The notes beneath the pieces are model-generated. The model was not told where the DNA came from and did not search any database. It worked only from the letters and a program-made list of their open reading frames with translations. Positions 47,849 to 55,793 of a stretch of DNA of 64,000 bases are shown in pieces. Within the stretch, counting starts at the first letter, position 1. The number at the start of each line of letters is the position of its first letter. Made by a program: the position numbers and the translations under genes. Location: positions 1-64,000 of IMG/VR virus record IMGVR_UViG_3300046660_000239; one strand, written 5' to 3'. The DNA comes from a virus.

Positions 47849-48091
47849 TTCTCAATCGACCGTCGAGCATCGCTCCGGAGAACTTGCGAGTTCAATCGAG
47901 ACTTCAGACCCTCATATTTTCAATTGGATTTATGTGCGCTGTTGCCCAACGCCGGTACCCAGGGCGGCAGGCCCTAGAGATCCGACCCACCCCTCCCCAG
48001 GGCAACCCTCTATCATATCGTTCTTCGATGCGATCGTCAAGCATTAAATCCAATAAAATCATCTATTTATCGAACTATTTTCATCTATTTT
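47849..48091. other. gene-free stretch next to terS, candidate packaging site
   Basis: No gene with a ribosome site in either direction. A C-rich block (about 47950-48012, with GGCAGGCCCTAG and CCCACCCCTCCCCAGGG) is followed by AT-rich sequence. In HK97-like phages with an HNH gene beside the terminase, the cos site lies here. No cohesive ends can be read from sequence. Confidence 0.35.
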
Positions 48092-48376
48092 CTAAAGCGG
48101 CCATCCATCCGCGCCATATCGGATCACGTTCTGTCCTTTGTCGATGCGCTGCTTAGCTCCATCGTGATGCGCTTTGCATAGCGACTGGAAGGGACCGGAC
48201 CAGAACAGTTCCACGTTCCCCTTGTGAGGGGTTATGTGGTCGCATATGGTCGCCGCTGTTACGTCCTCAGCCTCTAGGCAGTAGCGACACAGCGGCTCGG
48301 CACTGAGCTGCGCCTCACGCAGGCGCTTCCATGCTGCCGTCTGGTAGAGGTGGTGCCATGCACTCTTATTGGCCAT
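48092..48376 (-). CDS. HNH endonuclease, packaging-associated
   Basis: 94 residues. YQTAAWKRLREAQLSAEPLC, CRYCLEAEDVTAATICDHIT, HKGNVELFWSGPFQSLCKAH, H-x-D form a compact HNH of the HK97 gp74 type, which helps terminase cut at cos. Located immediately upstream of terS as usual. Confidence 0.9.
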   Translation of the reverse strand: MANKSAWHHLYQTAAWKRLREAQLSAEPLCRYCLEAEDVTAATICDHITPHKGNVELFWSGPFQSLCKAHHDGAKQRIDKGQNVIRYGADGWPL

Positions 48377-48389
48377 GCATCACCATAGA

Positions 48390-48434
48390 AAACGAAAGCG
48401 CCAGGGAGCCTTATTACAAGGCTCAACCTGGCGC
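48390..48434 (-). terminator. strong terminator upstream of the HNH gene
   Basis: Stem of GCGCCAGG+GAGCCTT (48398-48412) with AAGGCTC+CCTGGCGC (48418-48424, 48427-48434), bulge AA, loop ATTAC; on the minus strand TTTCGTTTTC follows. Ends leftward transcription coming from 48876-49823. Confidence 0.85.
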
Positions 48435-48875
48435 AGGATTACCGCGTCGCGAGAGGAGGCGCGCTGCGGTAATTGGTATGCCCAACGGAACGCCGCGTCC
48501 AAGCCGCAAGCATCTAGCCGTGAGTGGGCAATAAGTGAGTATGGCCAACAGTCCGCTACGTGGGGCGTTAGCGCTGTTGGTCCATCCCCAGCGAACCCGC
48601 ATAACGGGTCGCCAATTAAGTTGCATCCAGCCACGGCGCGTCCGCAGTGCCCTCCTGTTGCTTCAGGATGTTAGGCATGTAGCCAACAGCGCCACGGTAC
48701 AATGCCCGGTGCGATGCCAGCCACAGAGGACTAGGATGCTCATCAGAAAAGTTACCCAAGGCTCAGAGACGGCACTAAATGCCGCATGGCGATGGGTCCG
48801 GGACTTCGCCGGAAGAGTTTGGGCTCATTTGCGAACCCTTCGCTCTATTCCCCATGAGAACGGCATTTTCTCCGA
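48435..48875. other. gene-poor stretch rich in inverted repeats
   Basis: 440 bases after the stop of the 49823-48876 gene. Contains ACCGC/GCGGT (48441/48466), CCAACAG (48545) with CTGTTGG (48574) and another CCAACAG (48683), and hairpin ACCCG-CATAA-CGGGT (48595-48609). Short reading frames exist in several directions but none has a ribosome site. Could be a structured 3' UTR or RNA. The minus strand is more likely transcribed, since the terminator at 48398 serves it. Confidence 0.4.
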
Positions 48876-49823
48876 TTATGCCGAAACTTTATTTATTGCG
48901 GCCATGAGATCGTCGTTTGCGGCTATCAACTTAGCCTTACCAACTGCCCAAGCCTGGCTTCCGCGCTTGCCGTGCAACATGCCGATCGCGGCGGTATTCT
49001 GAGCCGTCTCCAGCGCGGCGATCGTCGCCCTGCTTTCTGGCTTCAGCGCATCGATTGACTTGGCCCATACTTCTCGTTCGGTGATATGTCCGACGATGTC
49101 CTGCCACGCCACTGACCCGCTTTCTCCCTTGGTTGTCTTGACCATTCCGAGGAATAGTTCAGTCGAGTTGCTCGGCTTCCACGGCATGGCCTTGTGGGCG
49201 CGCGTCCAGCTAACCTTCGCTGGGTCCGTGTTGGCCATCGCCTCGGCAAGCATCTTTCGCGATTCTTCAACCGTATAGTTCTTGTCTTTGGTTTTATCGC
49301 GCTCGCGCTTTGGCATCGAACGTGACCGCTTTGAGCCAAGCCACGACACAATGCGGGCGCACATGGCGTTTCGCTCAGATGTGTCGTCATCACCACCGAG
49401 CATGCGCTCTTGCTTCTCAGTCGCGCCAAGCATGGCGCCCAGTGGCATCCTGGCATCGAACTGCGTTAGCTTGCCGTCTAGACCGTATGTGTATGCCTTT
49501 TCCGTATGCGTACCATTGCTGAACCGCACGTTTCCGATCCGGAGGATTGGACCAGGGATCATGCGGCCGAAGTGATCACTGTATACGTCTGGGCCGCGAA
49601 CAACATCGGCTCCGAGGGTTTCATCAACAATGTCCGTGTCAGTGGGCCTGATACGCAGTCTTCGCTCGACGCTCATTCCCATAATTTCTTCAGGGCTGTT
49701 GTCATTTGCCTCCACAGCGGACCAGTTGGTTTTCAACGTATCGATGGGTGCGTCTATTTCGGGCCTCTGCGAGTAAGCCTTCAATGCGCCGAGTTGCTCT
49801 GCGAGTGATGCGTGCCGTGCCAC
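48876..49823 (-). CDS. hypothetical regulator-like protein
   Basis: 315 residues from GTG 49823 after AGGAGACGGAA; a longer frame to 49904 would run over the promoter. Two halves: N-terminal (RRLRIRPTDTDIVDETLGAD, RFSNGTHTEKAYTYGLDGKL) and C-terminal helical (KVSWTRAHKAMPWKPSN, REVWAKSIDALKPESRATIA). Phage proteins with an early GADVVRGPDVYSDHFGRM segment occur near terminase genes, but I do not know a function. Has EANDN near residue 55. Confidence 0.6.
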   Translation of the reverse strand: MARHASLAEQLGALKAYSQRPEIDAPIDTLKTNWSAVEANDNSPEEIMGMSVERRLRIRPTDTDIVDETLGADVVRGPDVYSDHFGRMIPGPILRIGNVRFSNGTHTEKAYTYGLDGKLTQFDARMPLGAMLGATEKQERMLGGDDDTSERNAMCARIVSWLGSKRSRSMPKRERDKTKDKNYTVEESRKMLAEAMANTDPAKVSWTRAHKAMPWKPSNSTELFLGMVKTTKGESGSVAWQDIVGHITEREVWAKSIDALKPESRATIAALETAQNTAAIGMLHGKRGSQAWAVGKAKLIAANDDLMAAINKVSA

Positions 49824-49832
49824 TTCCGTCTC

Positions 49833-49860
49833 CTGCAATCGTGGTGGTTGGTGATTGCAG
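49833..49860 (-). promoter_or_regulatory. leader hairpin next to a ribosome site
   Basis: CTGCAATC (49833-49840) / GATTGCAG (49853-49860) around an RNA loop ACCAACCACCAC. The 3' arm continues directly into AGGAGAC, so part of the ribosome site is paired. Confidence 0.6.
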
Positions 49861-49884
49861 GATATATGATGCTCACGGCGGAAA

Positions 49885-49900
49885 ATAACAAATTTGTCAA
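49885..49900 (-). promoter_or_regulatory. operator/promoter site 6
   Basis: ATAACAAATTTGTCAA; minus-strand TTGACA points at the 49823 gene. No clear -10 (CATATA is too far). Begins five bases after the stop of the preceding gene. Confidence 0.65.
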
Positions 49901-49904
49901 CCAA

Positions 49905-50135
49905 CTACACCGAAGTGCGGCAAACCTTCTTCGTCTGCTGCTGGACGGTGCGCAGATAGACGCGCAGACCGTTCTTGAGCGGCGCAGAGACGTTGTTGCG
50001 TTCGGCGTCGTCCACGGCCTGCCATGCGTAGGCTTCGATGAAGCGCGACAGGGCGCAGTCAGACGAAACTACGGCTTGGGCGTTGGCGGTGGTTGCTGTG
50101 GCTATGATGGCTGCTGCGATAAGGATGCGGGTCAT
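49905..50135 (-). CDS. small secreted protein
   Basis: 76 residues, ATG 50135 after AGAGGAGACCAAC. A signal peptide (MTRILIAAAIIATATTANAQ) with an A-N-A-Q/A cleavage region, then a mature part with two cysteines (SSDCALSRFI, KKVCRTSV) that could form a disulfide. Probably periplasmic; role unknown. Confidence 0.7.
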   Translation of the reverse strand: MTRILIAAAIIATATTANAQAVVSSDCALSRFIEAYAWQAVDDAERNNVSAPLKNGLRVYLRTVQQQTKKVCRTSV

Positions 50136-50156
50136 GTTGGTCTCCTCTGTGTGGTG

Positions 50157-50171
50157 GGCCGCTAGGCGGCC
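50157..50171 (-). promoter_or_regulatory. leader stem-loop
   Basis: GGCCGC / GCGGCC with loop CTA in the RNA, then CCACCACACAGAGGAGACC. Same leader design as the CCACCAA hairpins but a smaller loop. Confidence 0.5.
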
Positions 50172-50216
50172 GGTGTGGTCGTGTTGATGTGGTTAGCGCG
50201 AAAATGAGAACGTATT

Positions 50217-50486
50217 TCATGTTTCGCCCCCGCAGCTTTTTGCCGCCCTTAGAAGCAAATCGTTCTCCAGCAGCAGTATGCCGCATTTCATTTCTTGAAC
50301 GTGCGCTTGCTCCTCCGTGCTCTCATAGAGCTCTTGAATTGAGGACAGGGCTTCGAAGATCGCTTGCGCGTGGTGATTAGCCATTTCGCAATTCGCCTTG
50401 CTCATGCTTGAGGCGCGCGCAATGCTGTAGAGAAATTCTGCCGCATTGTGGATTGGTGTAAAATACTCTTCCATTCTGTCTGACAT
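50217..50486 (-). CDS. hypothetical helical protein
   Basis: 89 residues, ATG 50486 after AGGAGTATCCC. Helical (HNAAEFLYSIARASSMSKAN, IFEALSSIQELYESTEEQAH). Unknown. Follows the 50675 gene. Confidence 0.6.
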   Translation of the reverse strand: MSDRMEEYFTPIHNAAEFLYSIARASSMSKANCEMANHHAQAIFEALSSIQELYESTEEQAHVQEMKCGILLLENDLLLRAAKSCGGET

Positions 50487-50498
50487 GGGATACTCCTT

Positions 50499-50675
50499 TT
50501 ACGCCGCTAGGTCTGCAAGGCATTCATCTACTTCCTCGCGCAACTCCGGACGGTTCGTAATGATGAAAAGCGCCAACTCAAGCCGCTCGCCTCCTGCACA
50601 ATCAAGAACGCGGAATACGTCAGACTTGCGAAGTTTGCTAACGTCGTCTGCTGCAATCTTAATAAGTTCGCTCAT
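50499..50675 (-). CDS. hypothetical small acidic protein
   Basis: 58 residues (MSELIKIAADDVSKLRKSDV...), ATG 50675 after GAGGAGACAG. Two helices rich in L, E and D (GERLELALFIITNRPELREE). First gene after operator site 7, so probably controlled with the regulon. Confidence 0.65.
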   Translation of the reverse strand: MSELIKIAADDVSKLRKSDVFRVLDCAGGERLELALFIITNRPELREEVDECLADLAA

Positions 50676-50725
50676 CTTCTGTCTCCTCGGTTTGGTGCGC
50701 TTCGGTAATTATGGTTTTACAGCAT

Positions 50726-50741
50726 TCTACAAATTTGTCAA
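50726..50741 (-). promoter_or_regulatory. operator/promoter site 7
   Basis: TCTACAAATTTGTCAA; minus-strand TTGACA, 16 bases, TAAAAC as -10 (four of six). Drives 50675. The last codons and stop of the homing nuclease (RLTNL*) are read from this same site. Confidence 0.75.
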
Positions 50742-51596
50742 GCGGTCGGCGGCGATAAGTTCGTTGTCGTTTGCTGCCTTATGCTCATCTGGAAAATTCA
50801 GATAGACATCGTACCCATAGTATTTAATTGCCCCAAAGTCGTACGCCCTTCCTGCGTCTTTCGGGCTTGGATGGCGACCGAGATGCTTGTTTCGTCCTTC
50901 GACCTCGATTTGCGCCAACCATTTTCCGCTTGACAGATCAAATGACACACCTTTGTACCCAGACTTATTAGCTTTGTTAGGCGGCCTCTTTAATGTCAGC
51001 GACCTGTGTCTTGACCTTCTCTTAACGTTTCCGTCCCACGATTCCTTCAGGGCAAGAGACACACTCGCGATGTGATTTTCGCTTTTTGGCTTGCCGCGGA
51101 GGGATTCTGCAGTTTTTTCCCTCTCGGCAGGATCTTCGTAACGCTTCACTAGAGCAGCAGATGTCTTAACTCGCATCTCTGGATTTTCCTGATATCGCCT
51201 GACAATTAGGTCGCTCATCTTCGATCTGTTGTCGGGATCTTCGTAGTGCAATCGAAGGGATTTGCTTACGCGGGATTTTCTTTGATCGGTAGCTATTGCT
51301 CCGCTGGAACCCTCGCCACCATCTGTTAGGTTAGCCAATAACCCAGTCTTCTTATTTATCCTGCCTCGCGCTGATATCTCATCACGCTCAAGTTTGAATG
51401 CTTCCGCCTCTGTAAGGTTTTCGTGTATCCGATTTATGGATGGCTCCAACCCTGACGATTTAAGCTTTGCGACAATGCTTATAAAAATCGGATTGTGAAC
51501 CTTTGGTATCGCATCGCGATTGCCGCGTCCCTTGCCGACGTAAAAAACGTTACCAGTGTCTGGCCGCGTCCAAGTGTATACGTAGAAATCGTCCAT
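50727..51596 (-). CDS. GIY-YIG homing endonuclease with NUMOD and AP2 domains
   Basis: 289 residues from ATG 51596 (TGATG). FYVYTWTRPDTGNVFYVGKG is the GIY-YIG core; then NUMOD-like repeats (SKSLRLHYEDPDNRSKMSDL, KRYEDPAEREKTAESLRGK) and an AP2 domain (SGYKGVSFDLSSGKWLAQIE). Close relative of the protein at 39889-40824. Contains AANDN before its stop, which is embedded in operator site 7. Confidence 0.9.
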   Translation of the reverse strand: MDDFYVYTWTRPDTGNVFYVGKGRGNRDAIPKVHNPIFISIVAKLKSSGLEPSINRIHENLTEAEAFKLERDEISARGRINKKTGLLANLTDGGEGSSGAIATDQRKSRVSKSLRLHYEDPDNRSKMSDLIVRRYQENPEMRVKTSAALVKRYEDPAEREKTAESLRGKPKSENHIASVSLALKESWDGNVKRRSRHRSLTLKRPPNKANKSGYKGVSFDLSSGKWLAQIEVEGRNKHLGRHPSPKDAGRAYDFGAIKYYGYDVYLNFPDEHKAANDNELIAADRLTNL

Positions 51597-51802
51597 CACT
51601 TCCCCTTTGGCCAATTTGCTGGCCTGTAGCCTTCGGCATAGGCGGTCAACAACAAGGCAAGCAGGCTGGGCACCGCGCGCGGATTTGTGTGCCGTTCGTA
51701 GCTAGATATCTGAAGCGCCTTGGCGTAACCAAGAACGCCAGCAAGCTCGACCTGTGTAAGGCCGAGCTGCTCACGGATTGATTTGAATTCGTCGTTGGTC
51801 AT
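51596..51802 (-). CDS. Xre-family HTH regulator
   Basis: 68 residues. SIREQLGLTQVELAGVLGYA and LQISSYERHT are a Cro/C1-type HTH; the rest (VPSLLALLLTAYAEGYRPAN) is short. Overlaps its neighbours by ATGA-type junctions. Likely binds the repeated sequence in the promoter at 52003-52049. Confidence 0.85.
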   Translation of the reverse strand: MTNDEFKSIREQLGLTQVELAGVLGYAKALQISSYERHTNPRAVPSLLALLLTAYAEGYRPANWPKGK

Positions 51803-51975
51803 GCCGACTTATGGCCCTTGAGCCAGTATTTTTCGGCAGTTGAGGTTGCGTAGTATGGGCAGTCATTTACGGACACGCCATTGACCGCAGCGTTCCATCC
51901 CTGAACCAGATAATCTTTGTTGGTGTTCTGCTTGCCGTTTTCTTTTGGCGGGAGAGGTTTGTTCATGAAGGTCAT
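51799..51975 (-). CDS. ribosome-modulation-factor-like protein
   Basis: 58 residues from ATG 51975 (GGAAACGAGCAA upstream). QGWNAAVNGVSVNDCPYYAT and AEKYWLKGHKSA resemble the G-W-x-A-x-x-x-G...C-P-Y...W-x-x-G-W layout of Rmf-type proteins that bind 70S/100S ribosomes. If right, it could lower translation in the host. Joined to the Xre gene. Confidence 0.55.
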   Translation of the reverse strand: MTFMNKPLPPKENGKQNTNKDYLVQGWNAAVNGVSVNDCPYYATSTAEKYWLKGHKSA

Positions 51976-52002
51976 TTGCTCGTTTCCTTGTTGATGAATT
52001 AT

Positions 52003-52049
52003 ATATATGGCAAATGGCATACTGTTGCAAGCGGAATATATGGCAAATG
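52003..52049 (-). promoter_or_regulatory. promoter with 14-bp direct repeats
   Basis: ATATATGGCAAATG at 52003-52016 and 52036-52049, 33 bases apart (about three helical turns). Between them, on the minus strand, TTGCAA, 17 bases and TATATA give a promoter for the Rmf-like/Xre genes. The repeats are candidate Xre operators. Confidence 0.65.
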
Positions 52050-52055
52050 AGATAA

Positions 52056-52523
52056 TTATTTTTGGAGCCAGCCCCTAACCAGATCCACACACATCGAAGC
52101 TGCATCGTTCTGGTTGTCGGCCTTCACGACTGCCTGGCGCGTGAAGCCGAGGCGCATAAGGTCTGCATGCCGCGCCTTCTGCTCGACGCTCAGCCGTCCC
52201 TCCTTGCCCTTCATCTCGATGAGACCGAGCTGGCCGCCGTCCATGTAAATCCGAAGATCGAAGGCGCCAGGGGTTATGCCAGTTGCCTTCGCCTTGACGC
52301 TCTCCTGCGCACTACGGCGAGCCGCGTTGAAATCGCCCTCCAGGTCGAATGTCTTACCGTACTCAGGCAGTTTCTTCAGGGCTGCTACTGCAGACGATTG
52401 CAACAGCCACTCCTCGACCGGCGCCGCGCTAACCTTCACGCTCGTGCCGGTCGCCGTGACGCGGGTGACGATGCGAACACGCTTGCCGTTCATGCGGGTG
52501 GTCTGTGTGGTGGTCTTGGCCAT
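52056..52523 (-). CDS. VRR-NUC-type nuclease
   Basis: 155 residues, ATG 52523. GDFNAARRSAQESVKAKATG, then PGAFDLRIYMDGGQLGLIEM-KGKEGRLS (D, E-x-K) and the RHADLMRLGFTRQAVVKAD helix are the VRR-NUC PD-(D/E)XK fold, related to Holliday-junction and FAN1-type nucleases. Lies beside the replication genes. Confidence 0.85.
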   Translation of the reverse strand: MAKTTTQTTRMNGKRVRIVTRVTATGTSVKVSAAPVEEWLLQSSAVAALKKLPEYGKTFDLEGDFNAARRSAQESVKAKATGITPGAFDLRIYMDGGQLGLIEMKGKEGRLSVEQKARHADLMRLGFTRQAVVKADNQNDAASMCVDLVRGWLQK

Positions 52524-52559
52524 GTCGGTCTCCTGTGGTGGTGAGTGGTTGGTTGGTGG

Positions 52560-52811
52560 GTGGAAGTGAATTTGTCCTTTTCACCCCCCTATATTCTATC
52601 CCTACGGAACATAGTAAGAACATCACTTACTTATACTATACGATAAGAAAAAAGATCTATTCATATATATAGTATATAACCCCTTGATTTCATTACACTT
52701 TTTTGCATCCGATTTTGTCTTTTTCGCTTAGGATAAATTCAGGACAAATTCAGCGCCTCCGATTTTGTCCTAAGATCTGTCCTAGCGAAAAAGACACAAG
52801 AAAAGACAAAT
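52560..52811. other. AT-rich repeat region, candidate replication origin
   Basis: 250 bases with no gene, clearly AT-richer than the genome. Contains TCCGATTTTGTC twice (52708-52719, 52758-52769), GGAtAAATTCAG/GGAcAAATTCAG (52731 and 52742), GACAAATTCA again at 52805, and an inverted repeat GTCTTTTTCGC.../...GCGAAAAAGAC (52717-52733 with 52780-52795). Repeats plus AT-rich segment upstream of the primase-helicase are origin-like. Confidence 0.45.
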
Positions 52812-55187
52812 TCACGCACCTAATTCGAGCCAAACATAGCGCCTCGTAGGGCGGCCTCTTTTGTTGTCATTGGCGGGCACGATGACACGATTTGCCTTCA
52901 GCAAATCCTTCAGAATGTCCTCACGCTGCCACGCCTCGATGGCCTTGCATTTGTCCAGCAACTTGCCTTCCGTGATGCCATTAACGCCACCTTTTCGGAT
53001 CAGGCCGGCGATCTTCTTGTAGTTCGCCTCTCGCTGATTGTCGGCCAGCCTCTCAGTCACTTCGGAAAGCATATCAGCGGCGCACGACCAGGCCACAGCA
53101 GTCGCCCAATCGAATGTGGCCTCCGATATAACCGGCTCGTTCGGATCGATGCCGACGGCCACGATAAGCGCCAGCTTGATGGCGTTCTCGATGATGCGTC
53201 GCACGAACGGCTTGCCTTCGGCCGCCACAAGCCGCTCCTGCTCTTCCACGGCCACCTTGATAGATCGGAACAGCGTGAGTGCGTCCGGCGTCCACGGCAC
53301 GATGTGAGGCTTGTTCTCCTGCCACGCAGCCACAGCGGGCAACTTGGTGGCCGATCTTCGCTTCACCACGTCTATACCAGCCACGGCCGCCATCTTCTCC
53401 AACAACAGCGTGGGCACATCCCGCACGTCTCTGCGCGGCTTCACGGCCGTCGGCTTGTCGCCCTTGACGTGAAACAGGATCAGGCGAGGCAGTAGGCCGT
53501 CCTCGGCGCTGGCCGATGATAGGGCGGTCCAGAACTGTTCCGGAGTCGACGTTCCATGCAAGCAGAGGTTCGGATTGTAGATGCGCTTCGGCGGCGTCCC
53601 GCGGTAGGCTGCGCCCTCGAAATACGTTGTGCTGGCGCTGTAGTAGTCGCGCAGGTCGGTGGAGATGGCCCGTTGATGGCTCCCCGCCTTTCGATCGGTT
53701 ATTTCCCGCACGAAGCCGCCGAACTCGTCGATCTGGCAGTTGACGCTGGAGTGGCGTTCGAGGACTTCACGCAGCGCAGAGGCCGACATGATGCGGGCCG
53801 GGCCTGAGAAGTCATCGAATACGCCCTGGCTGGACATGAGCAGCCGCTTGATCTGACTGCGCGCGTGCTCCTTGCCGAAACCGGATTCCGCCAGCGCCAC
53901 CGTGTATAGGTTGGGGCGTGTGTCCTTGCTGCCGGTGCTATACCGCGAGCCTGCAAGGGTAGCCACCAACGGCAAGACCGCAGCGAGTGCAAGCGGCCTG
54001 CTTGGTTGCTCGGCGCTCGATGTGATCCAGTCGATCAGGTCTTCGACCAGCCCGCCAGGGTACGTGAGGCTTTCAAGGTCGGCCACCGTTGCCAGCGTGT
54101 AGTCCGCGGCTTCTTCGTCTGGGTCTGCGGTTGGTTCTGGTGATGGCGGCTGTGGGGCGGACTCGGTAACGGCTGCGGCTTCACGTGCGGCTTTTTTTCG
54201 TATGCTGTTCTCTACCAGCGCACGATAGTCGACGTTGCCCCAGCCTGCCATATCGTCCTGCTGTTGCTGTGGGATTTCGCGCGGCTGCTTCATGCCTGCG
54301 TCAAGGCCACGGCGGATCTTGGCGCGGATTTCCCGCTCGCCGTCTTTCGCTACTACGCCGTTTGCATAGGCCGCATCGAATAGGCCGGCCTCAGCTTCCG
54401 ATCGCGATAAGACGTTAGCGCCGACCAGTGTTCCTAACGAGAACGCACTGCGGTTCACGGCCTCGCCACGCCCTCCCTGTGAGGCGCCAGCCAGTTCGCG
54501 CAATTCCGCCTCCACCGCGCGCTCAACGTAAGCCGTGTTCTCGCCTGCGTTGTGCGTGTAGTCGCCAGCGGCGGTCTCCGCCTTTTGGGGCGGCAGCACA
54601 AGATCCAGTAGCCATGCCGGCGCATCAGGCAGCGGCGGAAGGCCATCCCCATCCCAATCAAGCCAATGGTAGCCTTTCCCATCAGCCAATACACTGCCGG
54701 GCATTACGACATACCCACCCGCCCCCCTGATATCAAGGCCAGCACCGAGGCCGCCGCGATTGCGAACGCCAGGCGCGTAGCGGAAGTAATGATGCTCGCC
54801 ACCACCAGCGGTTTTGGCTACTGCCGAGCGCGGTAGTGGGCCATGCTTATCCTCGAGGGCCGCAATAGTCTCATAGCCGTTGATCACTTTGCCATCGTCG
54901 TCCTTGTGAACGTCGATATCCAAAACCCACGCGCCCATTTGTTCGCCGGTCGGCGCCCCAACCATCGATGTTGGGTGGCGCTCGCCGAAGAGGATATTGA
55001 TAATGCGCTCCGTCTTCGTGGCACCCTTGAACCCATTACTCAGGAGCGGTGTCTTTGCTTTCAGCACCTCGAATTCGCCAGTTCCGGCGTCGTATCTGTC
55101 AGTAACCTCGTCATCGGAGCGGCATGGGAATACAGGCACCCCGGCGGTTGCGTAAGAGAGAGCTAGGTCTTTGGGTGATTTTGTCAT
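52812..55187 (-). CDS. primase-polymerase / DUF3987-type helicase
   Basis: 791 residues. N-terminal 270: ALSYATAGVPVFPCRSDDEV, VLDIDVHKD, GGGEHHYFRYAPGV, GLDIRGAGGYVVMPGSVLAD are the bifunctional primase/polymerase (PrimPol) motifs. C-terminal: NLYTVALAESGFGKEHARSQ (P-loop with E after K) and CQIDEFGGFVREITDR with GTSTPEQFW, a DUF3987-like helicase plan. It probably opens the origin and primes phage replication. Has PANDN near the end. Confidence 0.85.
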   Translation of the reverse strand: MTKSPKDLALSYATAGVPVFPCRSDDEVTDRYDAGTGEFEVLKAKTPLLSNGFKGATKTERIINILFGERHPTSMVGAPTGEQMGAWVLDIDVHKDDDGKVINGYETIAALEDKHGPLPRSAVAKTAGGGEHHYFRYAPGVRNRGGLGAGLDIRGAGGYVVMPGSVLADGKGYHWLDWDGDGLPPLPDAPAWLLDLVLPPQKAETAAGDYTHNAGENTAYVERAVEAELRELAGASQGGRGEAVNRSAFSLGTLVGANVLSRSEAEAGLFDAAYANGVVAKDGEREIRAKIRRGLDAGMKQPREIPQQQQDDMAGWGNVDYRALVENSIRKKAAREAAAVTESAPQPPSPEPTADPDEEAADYTLATVADLESLTYPGGLVEDLIDWITSSAEQPSRPLALAAVLPLVATLAGSRYSTGSKDTRPNLYTVALAESGFGKEHARSQIKRLLMSSQGVFDDFSGPARIMSASALREVLERHSSVNCQIDEFGGFVREITDRKAGSHQRAISTDLRDYYSASTTYFEGAAYRGTPPKRIYNPNLCLHGTSTPEQFWTALSSASAEDGLLPRLILFHVKGDKPTAVKPRRDVRDVPTLLLEKMAAVAGIDVVKRRSATKLPAVAAWQENKPHIVPWTPDALTLFRSIKVAVEEQERLVAAEGKPFVRRIIENAIKLALIVAVGIDPNEPVISEATFDWATAVAWSCAADMLSEVTERLADNQREANYKKIAGLIRKGGVNGITEGKLLDKCKAIEAWQREDILKDLLKANRVIVPANDNKRGRPTRRYVWLELGA

Positions 55188-55702
55188 GCTGCGCTCCTAT
55201 AATTATAGCCGCTCTCCTTTGCCCACCGCTGAATCCACGCATCTCTCGTGGAATACAGTGAGCACTTGGCAATTTGATCCAACGTGAATATTTTCACGTC
55301 CGTCGGCCGGCCATCCATCCATGAGAAAAGTTGGATGGAATATGCGTCATCGCCGACCTTGCCAATGATTTCGAACTGCCAGTTTATGGTGCCGTCGTCA
55401 TCTCTGGTGTGGCCGAACAGCCCAACTAGACCAGCATCGTTCCTTACGCGCGCCGACGGTGCTCTGTTCACGTTTTTTGCTCCTTTCCCGAAGTTGCAAT
55501 CCTCGCAGGCAGTTACAAGGTTTTCTTTGTCGTCGCTGCCGCCTTTCGAGTGCGCCAACTTGTGGTCACAATGCAGCGTCACTTCCGGCGATCCTCGACC
55601 GCAATATACGCATGTGAAATTGTCGCGCCTGAACACGTCAAAGCGGACACCTTGCGGTATCCGCTCGCGCTTTCTCGTTTTTGCTAGCTCAACCGGCTGC
55701 AT
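55184..55702 (-). CDS. HNH endonuclease
   Basis: 172 residues from ATG 55702 (GAGGAA seven bases upstream). RFDVFRRDNFTCVYCGRGSP, LHCDHKLAHSKGGSDDKENL, VTACEDCNFGKGAKN is a textbook HNH with two CxxC pairs. The C-terminal half (DGTINWQFEIIGKVGDDAYS) is unusual for HNH proteins and not recognised. Just before the primase gene. Confidence 0.85.
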   Translation of the reverse strand: MQPVELAKTRKRERIPQGVRFDVFRRDNFTCVYCGRGSPEVTLHCDHKLAHSKGGSDDKENLVTACEDCNFGKGAKNVNRAPSARVRNDAGLVGLFGHTRDDDGTINWQFEIIGKVGDDAYSIQLFSWMDGRPTDVKIFTLDQIAKCSLYSTRDAWIQRWAKESGYNYRSAA

Positions 55703-55720
55703 CAATCATTTCCTCATTTC

Positions 55721-55765
55721 TTGACAAATTTGTATATTGACAGTGGCGCGTTTACGGTCTACAAC
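55721..55765 (+). promoter_or_regulatory. operator site 8 and rightward promoter
   Basis: TTGACAAATTTGTATA (55721-55736) overlaps a second TTGACA (55737-55742) that is followed after 17 bases by TACAAC (55760-55765). This promoter would serve the lone rightward gene at 55794. Confidence 0.75.
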
Positions 55766-55793
55766 GACATCACCAACCAAGGAGACCGCCACG

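Noticed and set aside
47742-48047. Rightward frame across terS leader and the gap
   Set aside because: No ribosome site, overlaps terS and the operator, composition not protein-like; kept as gap.
48535-49002. Rightward frame through the structured stretch near 48.7 kb
   Set aside because: Runs into the 3' end of a convincing leftward gene and lacks any domain; a start at 48736 has only a weak ribosome site.
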